Source: Micrasema longulum (Eukaryota; Arthropoda; Insecta; Trichoptera; Brachycentridae). Taken from it: DNA of 64,000 nt. Positions 31,817-42,345 of the stretch are shown piece after piece (position 1 is the stretch's first letter; each line of letters begins with the position of its first letter). A program made the translations under genes and the position numbers. The stretch spans positions 124,001-188,000 of the forward strand of contig JAGVSM010001315.1 in NCBI GenBank assembly GCA_022494885.1. The letters are read 5' to 3'. The notes under the pieces were generated by a model. That model did not search any database. It had not been told where the DNA came from and saw nothing but the letters and a program-made list of their open reading frames with translations.

Positions 31817-32392
31817 TACACGAAGAAAAATAATCATATCACGTTATTTTCTTAACCAATCTGCCCCGTTTTTTGTATGCATCTAGCCAAATATATATTC
31901 TTTACAAAACAATATAAGTTTTATTTTTTTATTTACTATGACGTTTGTGTTTTAAAACGATTGTTTTCTCAATTGTTTGGTAATTTAAAAAAAACTAACA
32001 ACTTTTATTTTTTATTTTGTATGTTTTGGCCATTTTTTTTGTAATATATGCCTTTTGAACTCGGTACCTTTATTTTAAACCCCCTAAGCTCCAATGTCAT
32101 TTTTGAAGTACATGTTTTTTTGTAAACTATGAAAGCTTAAAAAAAAATTTGTGAAAACATTTGAAAAAATAATTGAATTTATAAATGCAAAAAAAAAAAA
32201 AAACAATTTTACTCTGGTACTGAGGGGTTAAGAATTCAAAAATCAAGTAGTAGTAACTATGCAAAAATCAAACGACACACATAACCGCAAGAGTAACAGT
32301 ACAACACATATTATCAAAAATGTAATCACAAGATCGTCGACACAAAGACAAACTTACACCACTTTCTGTCAAAAGGATTTTGAATATTGTTC
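31817..32392. other. no recognised feature
   Basis: AT-rich with A and T homopolymers; nothing supported. Confidence 0.5.
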
Positions 32393-33150
32393 TTATTCTT
32401 CTATAGCCTTATTCTCTCCACTGCAGGATAAAGGCCTCTTCCAAACGTCTCCATTCCTTCCTATCACTCGCTTTCATCATCCACGTTTTACCGGCAATAG
32501 AAGCAATGTCATCGACCTATTTTTTCTGTGGCCTTCCAACACTTCTTTTGTTTGCCCATGGTCTCCACATTATTATTCTGGGTCGCCAAGTGTCCTGCCC
32601 ACTGCTATTTCAATTTCGCTGCACGATCCATGATATCCATGACTCCGGTTCCGCGCCGTATTTCTTCATTTCTTACTCTGTCTCTTAGACATACACCGAG
32701 CATCTGTCTTTCCATGGATCGTTGTGTGCATTTTAATTTTTGGCTACTTTTTTGTGTTACAGACATGGTTTCTAGTCCGCATATCGTCACCGGCAATATG
32801 AACGATTCATATACTGGTATTTTTAAGCATAAAGGTACTACTTTATTTTCAAAAATATATTTCTGTTTGCCGAAAGTAGCTTAACATAGTAAACAAAAAA
32901 TCCCACAAAGGCATGGCCTGATCGTGGGTATACAAGAAAATGTCAATGAATTTTTGCTCCTACAATAAATAATGGACAGTTATAATATTTTTGTGTAGCA
33001 CAAGAAAGAAAATAGCCTTATTCTTCTTGGTAACTCCGCTATCTAGTTATCTTTACCAAGTTTGCCTTTGTGTCCTAGATATATGTATTCATCAACCACT
33101 TCGATTTTATTATTGTTTATGAAAATGTCTCGTCCTGTTGAATATTATGC
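32393..33150 (-). mobile_element. RTE-clade LINE relic, split by a later insertion
   Basis: From 33150 downward the minus strand reads INNNKIEVVDEYIYLGHK, GKLGKDN, then an insert at 32884-33012, then ATFGKQKYIFENKV, PVYESFILPVTICGLETMSV, MERQMLGVCLRDRVRNEEIR, RGTGVMDIMDRAAKLK, QWAGHLA, MGKQKKCWKA and GRGLYPAVERI with several stops. This is the same domain order as the 4.28-kb copy but another subfamily, shared with 37.5-38.36 kb. Confidence 0.75.
32884..33012 (-). mobile_element. LINE-N 3' UTR insertion inside the RTE relic
   Basis: AAATCCCACAAAGGCATGGC, GTGGGTATACAAGAAAATGT, AATTTTTGCTCC and AATAATGGACAGTTATAATA match 27366-27490 with few changes. TAGCTTA and TAGCCTTA at the two junctions look like a short target-site duplication. 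Confidence 0.75.
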
Positions 33151-33499
33151 AATTAAAATCTAGAATCTACTTCCACTGTCCATTTAAACAATAAGTAACG
33201 AGAAAATGTTTAAAAAGCCTTTAAAAAAATTAATAGTGGCGGTAGATACAAGTCAAATCGAATGTGTCATTCGGCCAAAGCAATTTTAGAAAATATCGTC
33301 CATACTACGAATACTTAAGTAAATGTACAATTCATTTTTGTTTAGTAAATTTAAATTAAAAAAATAAAGTAGAGTTAAATTTAATATGTGTATAAATAGT
33401 GTTACGGTTTTAATGTTAAAAGCACTAACTTTACGGAACATTATTAATCAGTTGATTAAAATAAAATTACTTTGTCTTGTATACACCACCAGTTTGCAA
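33151..33499. other. no recognised feature
   Basis: AT-rich, no match. Confidence 0.45.
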
Positions 33500-33531
33500 T
33501 TAACCCTGAAGAAGGCAATGTCTTGCCGAAA
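33500..33531 (+). ncRNA. hammerhead-like half motif
   Basis: CTGAAGA 33506-33512, one A, GGCAA-TGTC-TTGCC stem II 33514-33527, then GAAA 33528-33531. No partner for stem I and no NUH cleavage triplet could be placed downstream, so it is only the core half of the motif. Confidence 0.4.
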
Positions 33532-34107
33532 TAAATTAAAAAAATAAACTAGTGCATAAAAGATAGTAAAGTCATTTTATTTTCATCTATTGATATGCAT
33601 AATATCTTTAACTGTTTTAATCAGAATTTGTGCGACTTTATCGACTTAATGTTGTGTCTTTGGAACGAGGTGCCCCAGAAAGAACAAATTAAAAAATGTA
33701 TATTTGATAGTGTATCTAAGACTTAAAATTAATAAGAAATAAATAATTTGTAATCATAGTAACAAGCATAAAAGATCGCTTAAGAAACTAGTCCAAACAA
33801 GAATTAATACAAAAGATCATTGAATTCAGCACGTAGGGAATAAAAGCATTATGAATTCATCTTTTATAATCGTGACATAAATTATATACAAAATGCAATG
33901 AAGTGCAGTTTTTATTATTTGAATTGAGGCGTGATTAATGACAAGTAATTTCTCAGGTGTGCGATTTTTTTACACGTGGCTGTAAATCATGGGCAGGTCT
34001 ACCCTTTTTATTCTTTTGTGTTTATTGACTAAGGATAAAAACGTTTTTAATGTTTTGTGTTGCTGTTGAATGGCATTTAAGTGTTTTTTGCTAATATATA
34101 ATAGGTT
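33532..34107. other. no recognised feature
   Basis: AT-rich, no match or coding signal. Confidence 0.45.
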
Positions 34108-34727
34108 GTCGGCCTCGAGGTGTAATGGTCAGCACGTTTGCCTACCAAGCAAGAGGTCTCGGGTTCGATTCTCGACATGGTTGATACGAAGTATTTATTT
34201 TTAGACACAATCTACATCCACCTCATACTTGTACTACAAAATTTGGCGTAAAGTCTATGCTGTACCTGGGCTTGAAGGGAATATAACAGGCTTCCTGAGA
34301 GTATTCGAGGTTCTAATAATGTGGCTAACAGCCTAAAGCTGTATTACCTTAGGCAGTATGTGAAAGGTGTAAATAATTAATATAAAGGAGTTTATTTTGA
34401 TCTTTATTTTGCTTGTTATAATAATTTAATGTTTATAATAATTGTGAGTTCTGTCTTGAATGTATATTATAATAAATGTAATTATCTTAAGGCCCAAAAT
34501 GAGTTATTGTAACTCACGGGAATGCATATAATATATTTTGCTTTAAATAAAAAAATATTTAAAAAAGGTGTTTTTACTCCAGAATATTTCAAAGTCCCTA
34601 GACCGGTGCCTGAAGTATAAGATTAATCATGTTACCTTTATGTAACATTTTTTAAATCAAGATACGCTGCGATTGGTGTATCAATGCAGTGCTTTATGTA
34701 CTATTAGGTGCGGTAAGGGAATGATAT
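34108..34727 (+). mobile_element. SINE-1 interrupted by a LINE end
   Basis: Head GTCGGCCTCGAGGTGTAATG, GTCAGCACGTTTGCCTACCA, B box GGGTTCGATTCTCGAC (34108-34202). After a 355-bp insert the body resumes at about 34562 (GGTGTTTTTACTCCAGAATA, GATTGGTGTATCAATGCAGT) and ends GGTAAGGGAATGATATGAG. Confidence 0.8.
34203..34560 (+). mobile_element. LINE 3' end inserted in SINE-1 (LINE-E)
   Basis: The frame EYNRLPESIRGSNNVANSLK, LYYLRQYVKGVNN ends in TAA near 34379. It matches the W/YN.LP....R.......FK..L terminus of LINE ORF2 proteins. A UTR and an A-rich end (AAATAAAAAAATATTT) follow. TATTTA words on both sides may be the target duplication. A second copy, reversed, is at 53800-54385. Confidence 0.7.
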
Positions 34728-34737
34728 GAGTCTTACA

Positions 34738-35330
34738 GATAAAGACAACATTTTTGAGATTGGAATATGGAAGTGTAAGAGCTTGTCCAGAAAGGGACCG
34801 CGAGAACACGCGAGCGTTGCGTCCAGAAGGAGCGTAGTAACGCCAACGCGCGAGCATTTGGGGACGGGGAGTTGAGCGAAGCGCACTGGATATGCGCACT
34901 CGCTCCGGAGTTCGCGCGTCAACTTGACGCAACAAGGCGTCTTTAGTATCTCGACACGCGCGCAATATGCGCGAATCGAGCGCGAGTCGAGTCTAGCGAA
35001 GTGCACTCAAATTACGCGCATATTTTGAATTCGCGCGATGTTTGTGGACGCGATGTATTGGCGCCTAGTATCTCGCTTACGCGCGAATGAATTTGCGCGA
35101 AACGTTTCGCGGCGGATTCGCCCCTTCCGGACAAGCTCTACGCCTTAACGGAACCTTTAACCTCTTATTGCTGGTTTATTGATAAACTGTTAAAATTATT
35201 GATAACCATTTGCCGTTTACACATTATGTTCGTTGAAACATCCATATTTCCTCAATTCTTAAATTTGATAGATAATTAAAAGAGCTAAAACCTTTATTGA
35301 CGTGAATATTTTATTTCAATCGACAACGAA
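34738..35330 (+). mobile_element. FB-F element interrupted by a GC-rich transposon
   Basis: Before the insert: AGACAACATTTTTGAGATTG, GAATATGGAAGTGTA. After it: ATTGCTGGTTTATTG, AACATCCATATTTCCTCAAT, AAAAGAGCTAAAACCTTTAT. Together these follow the FB-F core in order. Confidence 0.7.
34778..35139. mobile_element. GC-rich TIR element, 362 bp, with two internal direct repeats
   Basis: Inverted ends AGAGCTTGTCCAGAAAGGG and, complemented, AGAGCTTGTCCGGAAGGGGC. The interior is extremely rich in CG dinucleotides (GCGCGAAT-type words). Two units of about 120 bp follow one another: 34871-34990 and 34991-35108, sharing AGCGAAGxGCACT, TTCGCGCG, GTATCTCG and GCGCG blocks in order. The minus ORFs here are by-products of composition. 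Confidence 0.75.
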
Positions 35331-35467
35331 GAAATCATTTGAACTACGGAATTTCAAAATTGTATGTACAGAATGTAACATAATGTTAACACCTAATAAT
35401 TGATAATAAAGGCATCTTAAAAACTGTTAAAGTATGAAACGTTGACAGTTATTTTATGACTAGAAAA
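35331..35467. other. no recognised feature
   Basis: AT-rich spacer. Confidence 0.4.
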
Positions 35468-35660
35468 TTGTAGGCCCTTCCGCCAAGTGGTCAAAAAGTC
35501 GGCGCGTTTGGCACCATGCAAGTGGTCTTGTGTTCATCTCCCGAAAATATTTTTCTGTTTCTGGAATGGCACCGTCAACGTAAGACTGATCATCTTTCCT
35601 TCAAGATCCACTGAGATAGATGGAACAGTGCCCTGTGCTCCAAAAAATAAATTGTTTTGT
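35468..35660 (+). mobile_element. SINE-1/3-like fragment with altered head
   Basis: GCGCGTTTGGCACCATGCAA, TTTCTGGAATGGCACCGTCA, ACGTAAGACTGATCATCTTT, CAGTGCCCTGTGC follow SINE-1 with gaps; the start GGCCCTTCCGCCAAGTGG differs from all other heads here. Confidence 0.5.
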
Positions 35661-36954
35661 TTTATTTCAAAAACGGTTTATTGTGCATTTTATTTTTAAG
35701 GAGAAAAATGCATTCTATCAAATATACGTACGAGAACCTAAAGAAAAATCAGTTATAAAAAAATAAATTTGAAAATAAATGAAAAAAAGCAGTTAATTAA
35801 CCATTTAAAAATACTCATTAAGTGTGAAAAGTATAAAATATATAGTTAAAAAATTATTATCAAATAAACGAGAATATGTAAAATCCAAAGGAAAACATAT
35901 TTTATTTACATATTCGATGGTTAAAAAAGCTTCAGAATCCAAAACATTAAATAAAAAATTTAATCAAAGTTTATTATGAATTGTGAAAATGCAGATAAGA
36001 ATGAAAAATATGGTAAAGGAATCTAAACTTAATACTATCTTATTCGTGATTTACTTAATGAGAAAAAATAAATCATTTGTATCCTATAGGATACATTACC
36101 AAGAAAAGAGTCAAATCAACGTTGAAATATGTTGAATGTTGAAATACTTAAAAAGGGTAAACATATATTTTTTAAGTAAACAAGAATTTAACGTGTTTGA
36201 CAAATTACGGTGTAATAAAAAATCGAAACGCAATAAATATATCAATGACTCGGGTACAGAATTCTAATATGTTTTTTTGTTAATTTTTGTACATATTTTA
36301 TTTTATTTTTAATTTAACGAAATACGTAAGTCCACGAACATTGTTTGTATTTTTATTTATACTGGCATTCATAGTCGTACTTTTTTGTCAAAATAAAAAA
36401 ATAATTCAATAAATTCATTTTAAAAAACCTTTGTTTTTAAATGGTTGAGTCCTGCGCTCTCTTAGTATAAACTTATATTATACAGTTATCCCAAAAGGGA
36501 AAGAGCCGACCCAACACGTCGTAAATTAAATGATATTGATCTATGATTTATTTAAATACGGGGCGATTTATGCGCACATGCTTAATCATAAACAAAAGAG
36601 GGTAAGTATGAATATTTTTTGTTTTATTTGCAGATTTGATAGTGAATTATGGCAACCCTTTAGCGCGGCGGCTTTCAAAAAGATAGAGGCATGATTATGT
36701 AATTATTTACTTCGACAGGAGTGTGTTAGTTTTTTAAAATATTGTATTGTTTGAAATCTGAATGGAGCTTATAATATCTGTTATGCGGTAAGCATTTATT
36801 ACTTGGCGTTTTGATAAATAGATTATTTTTTTTATATTGTCAAAACATTTAATAAGCAATCGAAAAAGCTAATAAACAATTCAATGTAATCCTTTTCATT
36901 CCTGATAGTAATTGTACGTAGATACACGTACTTTTTTTACGCCTCCAGGGAAAA
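35661..36954. other. no recognised feature
   Basis: Very AT-rich. A GGTAAGTATG word at 36601 followed by TTTTATTTGCAG at 36628-36639 looks like a tiny donor/acceptor pair but no coding frame adjoins it. Confidence 0.45.
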
Positions 36955-37262
36955 AAAATTACAGATCTGTGCGTGAAATAGAACTAAAATCTTGGCCGAG
37001 TGTTTCCGACTCGTTAGTGCCAGTCTTGTTAAAACCTTTTGTTGTGTAGTGATTAACGCAATCGTCTACCATACGTCTTGAGGTTCCAGATTAAAAAAAA
37101 TGTAAGGTCGGCCTAAATTATTTATTTCGAAGGTGGTTTACCACTGAAATATGTCACCGTCCCTGGACCACTACAAGCGTAAGACTGATTAATGATTAAC
37201 ATTTTAGTTGTTGTACCAATATTATGCCCTATGCACCACCTGATGCAGATAAACTAATTATG
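36955..37262 (+). mobile_element. SINE-3, composite copy, decayed head
   Basis: Leader GCGTGAAATAGAACTAAAAT, GAGTGTTTCCGACTCG; head TTGTGTAGTGATTAACGCAA, TCGTCTACCATACGTCTTGA; body AAGGTGGTTTACCACTGAAA, GCGTAAGACTGATTAATG, TGCCCTATGCACCACCTGAT. The B box is destroyed. Confidence 0.65.
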
Positions 37263-37344
37263 ATAATTGTACTGTTATTTTTATGATAAACATTTCAAGC
37301 ATTAGCTTGATCACATGATTCAATATTTTTTTGTAAATATTTTA

Positions 37345-37515
37345 ATATTAAAACCATTTACCGAGTTTTCCATGTTTACCAGTTTCAAGACGTGGTGAAG
37401 GTGTATGGTAAGTTTTGCATGTTAGTGTAATTAGCATCCCGAGGAAGCGACGGGTACGTCTCGAAACCGGTAAACATAGAAAGGTCTGTGAGTGATTATA
37501 TGCAAATATTAATGG
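37345..37515 (+). mobile_element. ribozyme-bearing repeat, inverted pair
   Basis: 37352-37395 is the end of the unit on the minus strand (GTCTTGAAACTGGTAAACAT, GGAAAACTCGGTAAATGG complemented). 37395-37510 is the unit on the plus strand: GGTGAAGGTGTATGGTAAG, TTTTGCATGTTAGTG, ribozyme-like core, AACATAGAAAGG, GTGAGTGATTATATGCAAAT. It has the same opposed arrangement as the arms at 13.2-13.9 kb, only closer. Confidence 0.6.
37433..37476 (+). ncRNA. hammerhead-ribozyme-like motif (decayed)
   Basis: CCGAGGA replaces CTGACGA; then A, GCGACG-GGTA-CGTCTC (one mismatch in stem II), GAAA, CCGGTA, AACAT. The palindromic ACCGGT and the GUA triplet are intact, but the CTGANGA block is broken. Confidence 0.5.
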
Positions 37516-37544
37516 AAAAATAATGGTTTCTTTTTTATATGAGT

Positions 37545-37650
37545 CTGAATTTCTACAAATGCTCGGTGCATGTCTAAGAGACAGAATAAGAAATGAAGAA
37601 ATCAGGCGCCGAACCAGAGTTGTAGATATTGTGGATGGTACAGCTAAATT
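37545..37650 (+). mobile_element. RTE LINE relic, first part
   Basis: MLGACLRDRIRNEEIRRRTR, VVDIVDGTAKL matches the conserved RTE segment LGVCLRDRVRNEEIRRGTG at 32.7 kb. The element breaks off and resumes at 38.16 kb. Confidence 0.7.
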
Positions 37651-38159
37651 ATTGTTTATATTGCTGTGTGAAGGACGCAACGCAGATAATCATATGAGTG
37701 GCCGAAAGCCGGTTGAGTCGATTTTATTCCAATACAAATGGCAACTTTACTTTATTAAAAAAAATATTAAAAATACCAATTTAGCGTTGTGATTGTTTTG
37801 TTCCGACATACCGATAATCTTAGAGACTTATTAAGGTTAAAGTCATTTCGTTAATAAATAAAAACATGTATCTGACCTAATAAAAAGTATGTCATATACA
37901 TCAAACTGAATTTGTTTGTTTGTTTTTTTCAATCTAATAATGACTCATTAAATAAATGTTTTGTTTAAACTTATAATGATTTATTTTTATTACGTTTTTT
38001 TTTCATGAATTCATAGCTGAATGCCTTCGGTATAATTTTTATTTCAAAATGTGGTGCTTACTTCGAAAAACACAAAGAATCGACGAAATAATAAAACGGT
38101 GTTACAATTTATATTCTTTTTTAGCAGTTTCCCAAAAAGTAGATTTTTTGTTTTTGCCC
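37651..38159. other. unidentified insert within the RTE relic
   Basis: About 510-540 bp separate two collinear RTE parts. It is AT-rich, has no inverted ends that I can see, and has no match in the window. Confidence 0.45.
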
Positions 38160-38360
38160 TAAAGGTGCGATATGTGGACAGCCCGATTAATAAAGTGTAC
38201 ACCATGGGCAAACAAAAGAGATGTTGGAAGGCCAAGAAAAGATAGGCCGATGACATTGCCTCGATAGATTAAAAGCAGTGGACAGAAACAAGTCGAAACG
38301 TTTGAAAGAGGCCTTTATCCAAGAAAACAAGGCTGAAAAAGAAGAAGAAGAAGAATTTCT
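38160..38360 (+). mobile_element. RTE LINE relic, second part with (GAA)n tail
   Basis: MGKQKRCWKAKKR, then (after a stop) ADDIASID, KQWTETSRN and KRPLSKKTRLK; nucleotides from TGGGCAAACAAAAGAGATGT match the complement of 32.54-32.57 kb closely. It ends in AGAAGAAGAAGAAG, a trinucleotide tail different from that of the 4.28-kb copy. Confidence 0.65.
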
Positions 38361-39626
38361 ACACAGTAGTGGTTTTATATTCATTTGCTTTTCAAATCCA
38401 CAGTAATTATCACACTTTTATAAAACAAAATACGCTCTGCGCGTGCAGTGGATTGGATCTGATAAAACAATTTTAACAATAGTCGAACTGGCAGCTAAAT
38501 ATCCAACAATTGATTTATTCATGGGCAAACAATGCACGCTGTCATTATTCCGCACGGGTATTGTGAAGTTAGGCGGGAAATTCAGAAAATTAGAAAATTA
38601 CACTTTAATAAATACTTTACGGGCAATACGTATAATTAAACGACAATTCAACGCAGAGATAATTCTGCGCATTGCGACCTGTTCCTAATGATAAACAAAA
38701 TTAAGCATTCATAATGGGAAACATACAGCAACAAAAAACATGCATGTTCCCCATTACATATTTTTTTTGATTGAAATAGTGTGTTAACACTTAAATATTA
38801 AAAATATAAATTGAGGTTGGGTTAAACCACCAATGGTTGGCACTTTAAGCGTATTGATTGAGTCAATTTTTATTTATAAATTAAACAATCATCATTTGAA
38901 TGTAAACATTTTTTTTGCATTAACAAATGTTAGTTGATTTTCAACTTTTAATTGATATTCAGAGGATCTTTTAATTTTTTAAGATAGTTGAAAGTATACT
39001 ATTTCAACCATTTATTGGCACCTCTAGTTATTAATTAGCACAGCATTTTTGTCAGTTATTGACACCTTTAAAATTTCCGTGTATATTGAAAAAAAAAGAC
39101 GTGGTATTTTTTATTTATTTTTCAATTTTTTTTTTTATTTAATAGCATAATTAAACATTTTTACAATTTAAAAAAAAATTCACTTGTTATATTTTTACTA
39201 AAACTAAAATCCCACTAAGCCACTTTTTGTAGCTTGTTGGTGTATAATTATTGAATAGATTTAATATTATTAAGATAGCAACGCTATTTCTATTTAAAAA
39301 TTGGTCTTGAATTTTTTTCTTCGGAGTATTTCTTTTTATATAAAAGCCAATCCTTTTTGTACTAAATGCTAAAATAATTTACTTTATTTGTCGCTAATAA
39401 TAAATAAACAAAATTTTAATGATGCATGTAAAATACTGATTGGCACGTGCCAATAATTCAAATATTAACGAATAACACATATCCTTCGGATCTCTGTGTT
39501 TCGTATTCTGTCACGCCAGCAATGTTTTTGAGTATGTTCATTTCGCTGGTTTGAAGGAAGCTTTTGGTTCTGACAGTCGGCTCTGGATTATGTCTTGTAC
39601 ATTATATTATCTTCACCTTGCTTTGG
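38361..39626. other. no recognised feature
   Basis: An 81-codon plus frame at 38443-38688 (contains LAAKYPTIDLFMGKQCT) has less AT-driven composition than most but no family I know. The rest is AT-rich; ACTAAAATCCCACTAAGCCA at 39208-39227 faintly recalls the LINE-N UTR. Confidence 0.4.
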
Positions 39627-39634
39627 GTACTAAT

Positions 39635-40273
39635 CAGAGGCGGTTCCTTAGTATGTGCATAAGTGCAGTGCACTGTCAAGTAAAAATTTGTGTAAATAAA
39701 TTAGTAATTAATTGATAGTATAAATATGTTATAAGTAAGTAGAAAGAAACAGGGATTCGTTACAATATTATACACGTAAACATCGTAATATTCAATACTA
39801 GCGCCAAAAGATCTAGCGAAATCGATTCTAGCGGACGATTTTCTCATCTTGTCTACGCATGCGCAATCGTCCCAGTGCATATTCTGTTTTGCACAATGTT
39901 TTACCCTGAATTTTGTAAGAAATATATCATATCTCCTAAAATCGTCAATTGAGCGAGACAGACAATGCTTCATACCGATGAATTGTGCGTTAGAGGGAGA
40001 AGATAATATACATATTCCGGGCATTGCCAACGCATGCGCAGATTTGAAGTTCGTTTGTAATGTCACTTTGAACATGCGTAATGACATGATATTAGTACGA
40101 ATTTAGTTAACTGTAACGTGAGTATTATGTTGGGCGCATTTAGCGTTTCTGGTTCCGATGCGCGGGCTGTCATACTATTGCTCGTTTATCACGTCAGACC
40201 TATCATATTATAATGTCTGTCACAAAATGTGAAGAAATGCACTGCCAATGTTTTCGGTCAGGAGCCGCCAGTG
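39635..40273. mobile_element. Non-autonomous hAT element with intact 8-bp TSD
   Basis: Left end CAGAGGCGGTTCCTTAG and, complemented, right end CACTGGCGGCTCCTGACCG; both have the CAGNGGCGG-like start of hAT transposons, and GCAGTGCA lies near each end. GTACTAAT is present immediately outside both ends (39627-39634 and 40274-40281), the 8-bp duplication hAT transposases make. The two overlapping frames inside (128 codons minus, 85 codons plus) do not resemble hAT transposase, so the element depends on a partner elsewhere. Confidence 0.9.
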
Positions 40274-40299
40274 GTACTAATTATTATTATTAGTATTAT

Positions 40300-41165
40300 G
40301 GATAACTTATAAAGCGCCATTTTCGTAATAAAATACCTCAAGGGCGTTTTACATGGTGATTTTATTGTTAAGTTAATTTGATTGAAGCTTTTAAATTTGT
40401 AATTTAATTAAAATAATTAATTTTGTTGTCACGTGCTTCGGATTTATTCAAATGATTTAGAGAACAAGTGGGTTTTAAGTTTTTTCCGAGACATCACTTC
40501 ACTTTCACAGCCTTGCACCTCTGCTGGGAGAGCATTCCATGCCATAGGGCCTGCGACCGCAAATGCGCGTTCACTAAATTTAGTGCGCTGTTTGCGTAGA
40601 GGTATAATAACTTTTCCTCTCGCCGTAGTCGTAGCTGATCTAAGCGTGAGACGCCTGTCAGATAGTTCATCTGGAATGCATAGTTCCTTTAGATATTCCG
40701 GAGCCGAGGTGTGCAGTGATTTATACATAAGCCAACAGAGTTTGTATTCGACCCTCTGTGGAAAACGTAGCCCGTGTAGTTCCCGAAGTAGTGGAGTGAT
40801 ATGACTGAACTTAGAGATTCCGAAAATAAGTCTCGCTGCGGCATTCAATACAGATTGTAGGCGAGTCATTTTGTTCATTGGTAGACCTGCATAGATACCA
40901 TTACAATAATCGACTCTAGACACTACAAACGCATTTATTAATTGACGGGCGGCATCAACCGGCAAATTTTTGCGTATGCATTTAATTTGTCTCAGCTAGA
41001 GAAGCATGAACTTATCGTTCTACTAATTTGAGCGTCAAGAGATAGGTCAGAATTGAGTAAAACTCCCAGTAGTTTAATGGTGGGTAAAGCGGTACTCCCT
41101 ACATTAGGTAGAGCCGTATCCTGGATCAAATTCTGTCGCCTGGCTGAAGTCACCCACTAATATTG
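40300..41165 (-). mobile_element. CR1/L2-like LINE 3' end with 173-codon frame (LINE-L)
   Basis: The minus frame 40965-40444 reads DAARQLINAFVVSRVDYCNG, IYAGLP, RLQSVLNAAARLIFGISKFS, HITPLLRELHGLRFPQRVEY, KLCWLMYKSLHTSAPEYL, SERAFAVAGPMAWNALPAEV: the standard C-terminus of CR1/L2-group LINEs. Upstream, broken, come LPNVGSTALPTIKLLGVLLN and SDLSLDAQIS. The 3' UTR runs to about 40300. Matches the decayed copy at 57730-58340. No RT core. Confidence 0.85.
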
Positions 41166-41869
41166 CTCATATTCTTCCAGATAGTGTTCTTTAAACATCC
41201 GGATATACGGATTTTTGTGTCTGTTTCAAAACGTCATCGAAGATTACATTTTTGCTCCCTTTGCTAGCACCCAAACTTTGAAACTTGTTAAATGGAGAAA
41301 TATCACATTTTTTTTAGCATTTTTAAAGAATAAAGGTTTTTGAAATACTGTTAGGTAAAAAAATATTTTTTTGCTCATTATATTATTAGTAGCAATTTAA
41401 AAAAATAAAATATTAATTAATTTCATAAAAGGTACATGTTTTTCAAAAATTCTATACATCTCTACTTTTACACATCTGGTAAATGTTATCACTGTAACTC
41501 GCCAAAAAAGAGACTTAACTCTTGTGCTTGGAGAGTGACTTACACTGTTGTAGTTGTTTATTGTTTATTATGAGAGTTTATGTAATTTTAAAAACGAGTA
41601 CATAAGAAAAAAAAAACATAGGATATATAAATAAAAAACATAAAACAATAATACATTCATACTAATTAAAATTTAATGTAGTTTTTACACGTGTTCAAAA
41701 AATTATTAATTTATAATTTTAAATTCCCGCATAAACTGTTATTCCATTGTCACAATTCATTGGTTCCTGGTAATTGAATTTTGTTTAGAACACTATCACG
41801 AATCTTGACGTCACAACAACCAAGGCCAAACACGTCGCGTTTTTCTAGTGATATAATAACAAGTAAAAA
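41166..41869. other. no recognised feature
   Basis: GATAGTGTTCTTTAAAC (41183) and, inverted, TGTTTAGAACACTATC (41783) are 600 bp apart and might be degraded mariner-type ends; support is weak. Confidence 0.35.
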
Positions 41870-41998
41870 AGCGTAAGACTGATCACCTTACCTTCATGTA
41901 ACAAAAATGATCAAGATGCGCTGCGATTAGTGTACCAATACAGTGCCCTATGCACCATTATGTGCGGAAAGGGGATGATGATGATGATGACGACGATA
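41870..41998 (+). mobile_element. SINE-1, 3' body
   Basis: GCGTAAGACTGATCACCTTA, AATGATCAAGATGCGCTGCG, GTGCCCTATGCACCATTATG and a (GAT)n end. Confidence 0.75.
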
Positions 41999-42177
41999 AA
42001 AACATTTCTCGCCAATATTCATATTGATTTTAAAGTACAATTAATTTTTCTAAATTCATTTCATATATTTTTATCGGTATTCGTAGTATGTGATATTTCC
42101 CTATGGTGTGCCGATTAGCATGCGCGATAAACTAAGTATAAATACGTTTTTTAAATAACTACAGTGAGATCAATAAA

Positions 42178-42345
42178 ATTAACCAGGTCGTGGTCCCGCG
42201 GTAGTTCTGTGGGCTCACGGATAAAAGATCCAAGGTTCAATCTGGCTCTATTATAATTCCCATTTTTCCTACACAAGTCATTTACGACCTTTAGAAAATT
42301 GAAATATTTAGGCAAATAATAAGAAATATTCCTTTAAAAATATAA
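42178..42345 (+). mobile_element. SINE-4, full but divergent
   Basis: GGTCGTGGTCCCGCGGTAGT, GGCTCACGGATAAAAGATCC, AAGGTTCAATCTGGCTC (B box), then CAAGTCATTTACGACCTTTA and GGCAAATAATAAGAAATATT. Confidence 0.65.

Noticed and set aside
34681..35006. 94- and 100-codon minus frames
   Set aside because: Stop-poor only because the GC-rich transposon lacks A/T-rich stop codons; the frames cross its border into FB-F and SINE-1.
39701..40106. 128-codon minus and 85-codon plus frames as genes
   Set aside because: They overlap each other inside the non-autonomous hAT element and do not resemble hAT transposase.
41183..41800. 600-bp mariner element with GTGTTCTTTAAAC-type ends
   Set aside because: Only about 15 bp of inverted similarity and no TA at both borders; left as a weak possibility.
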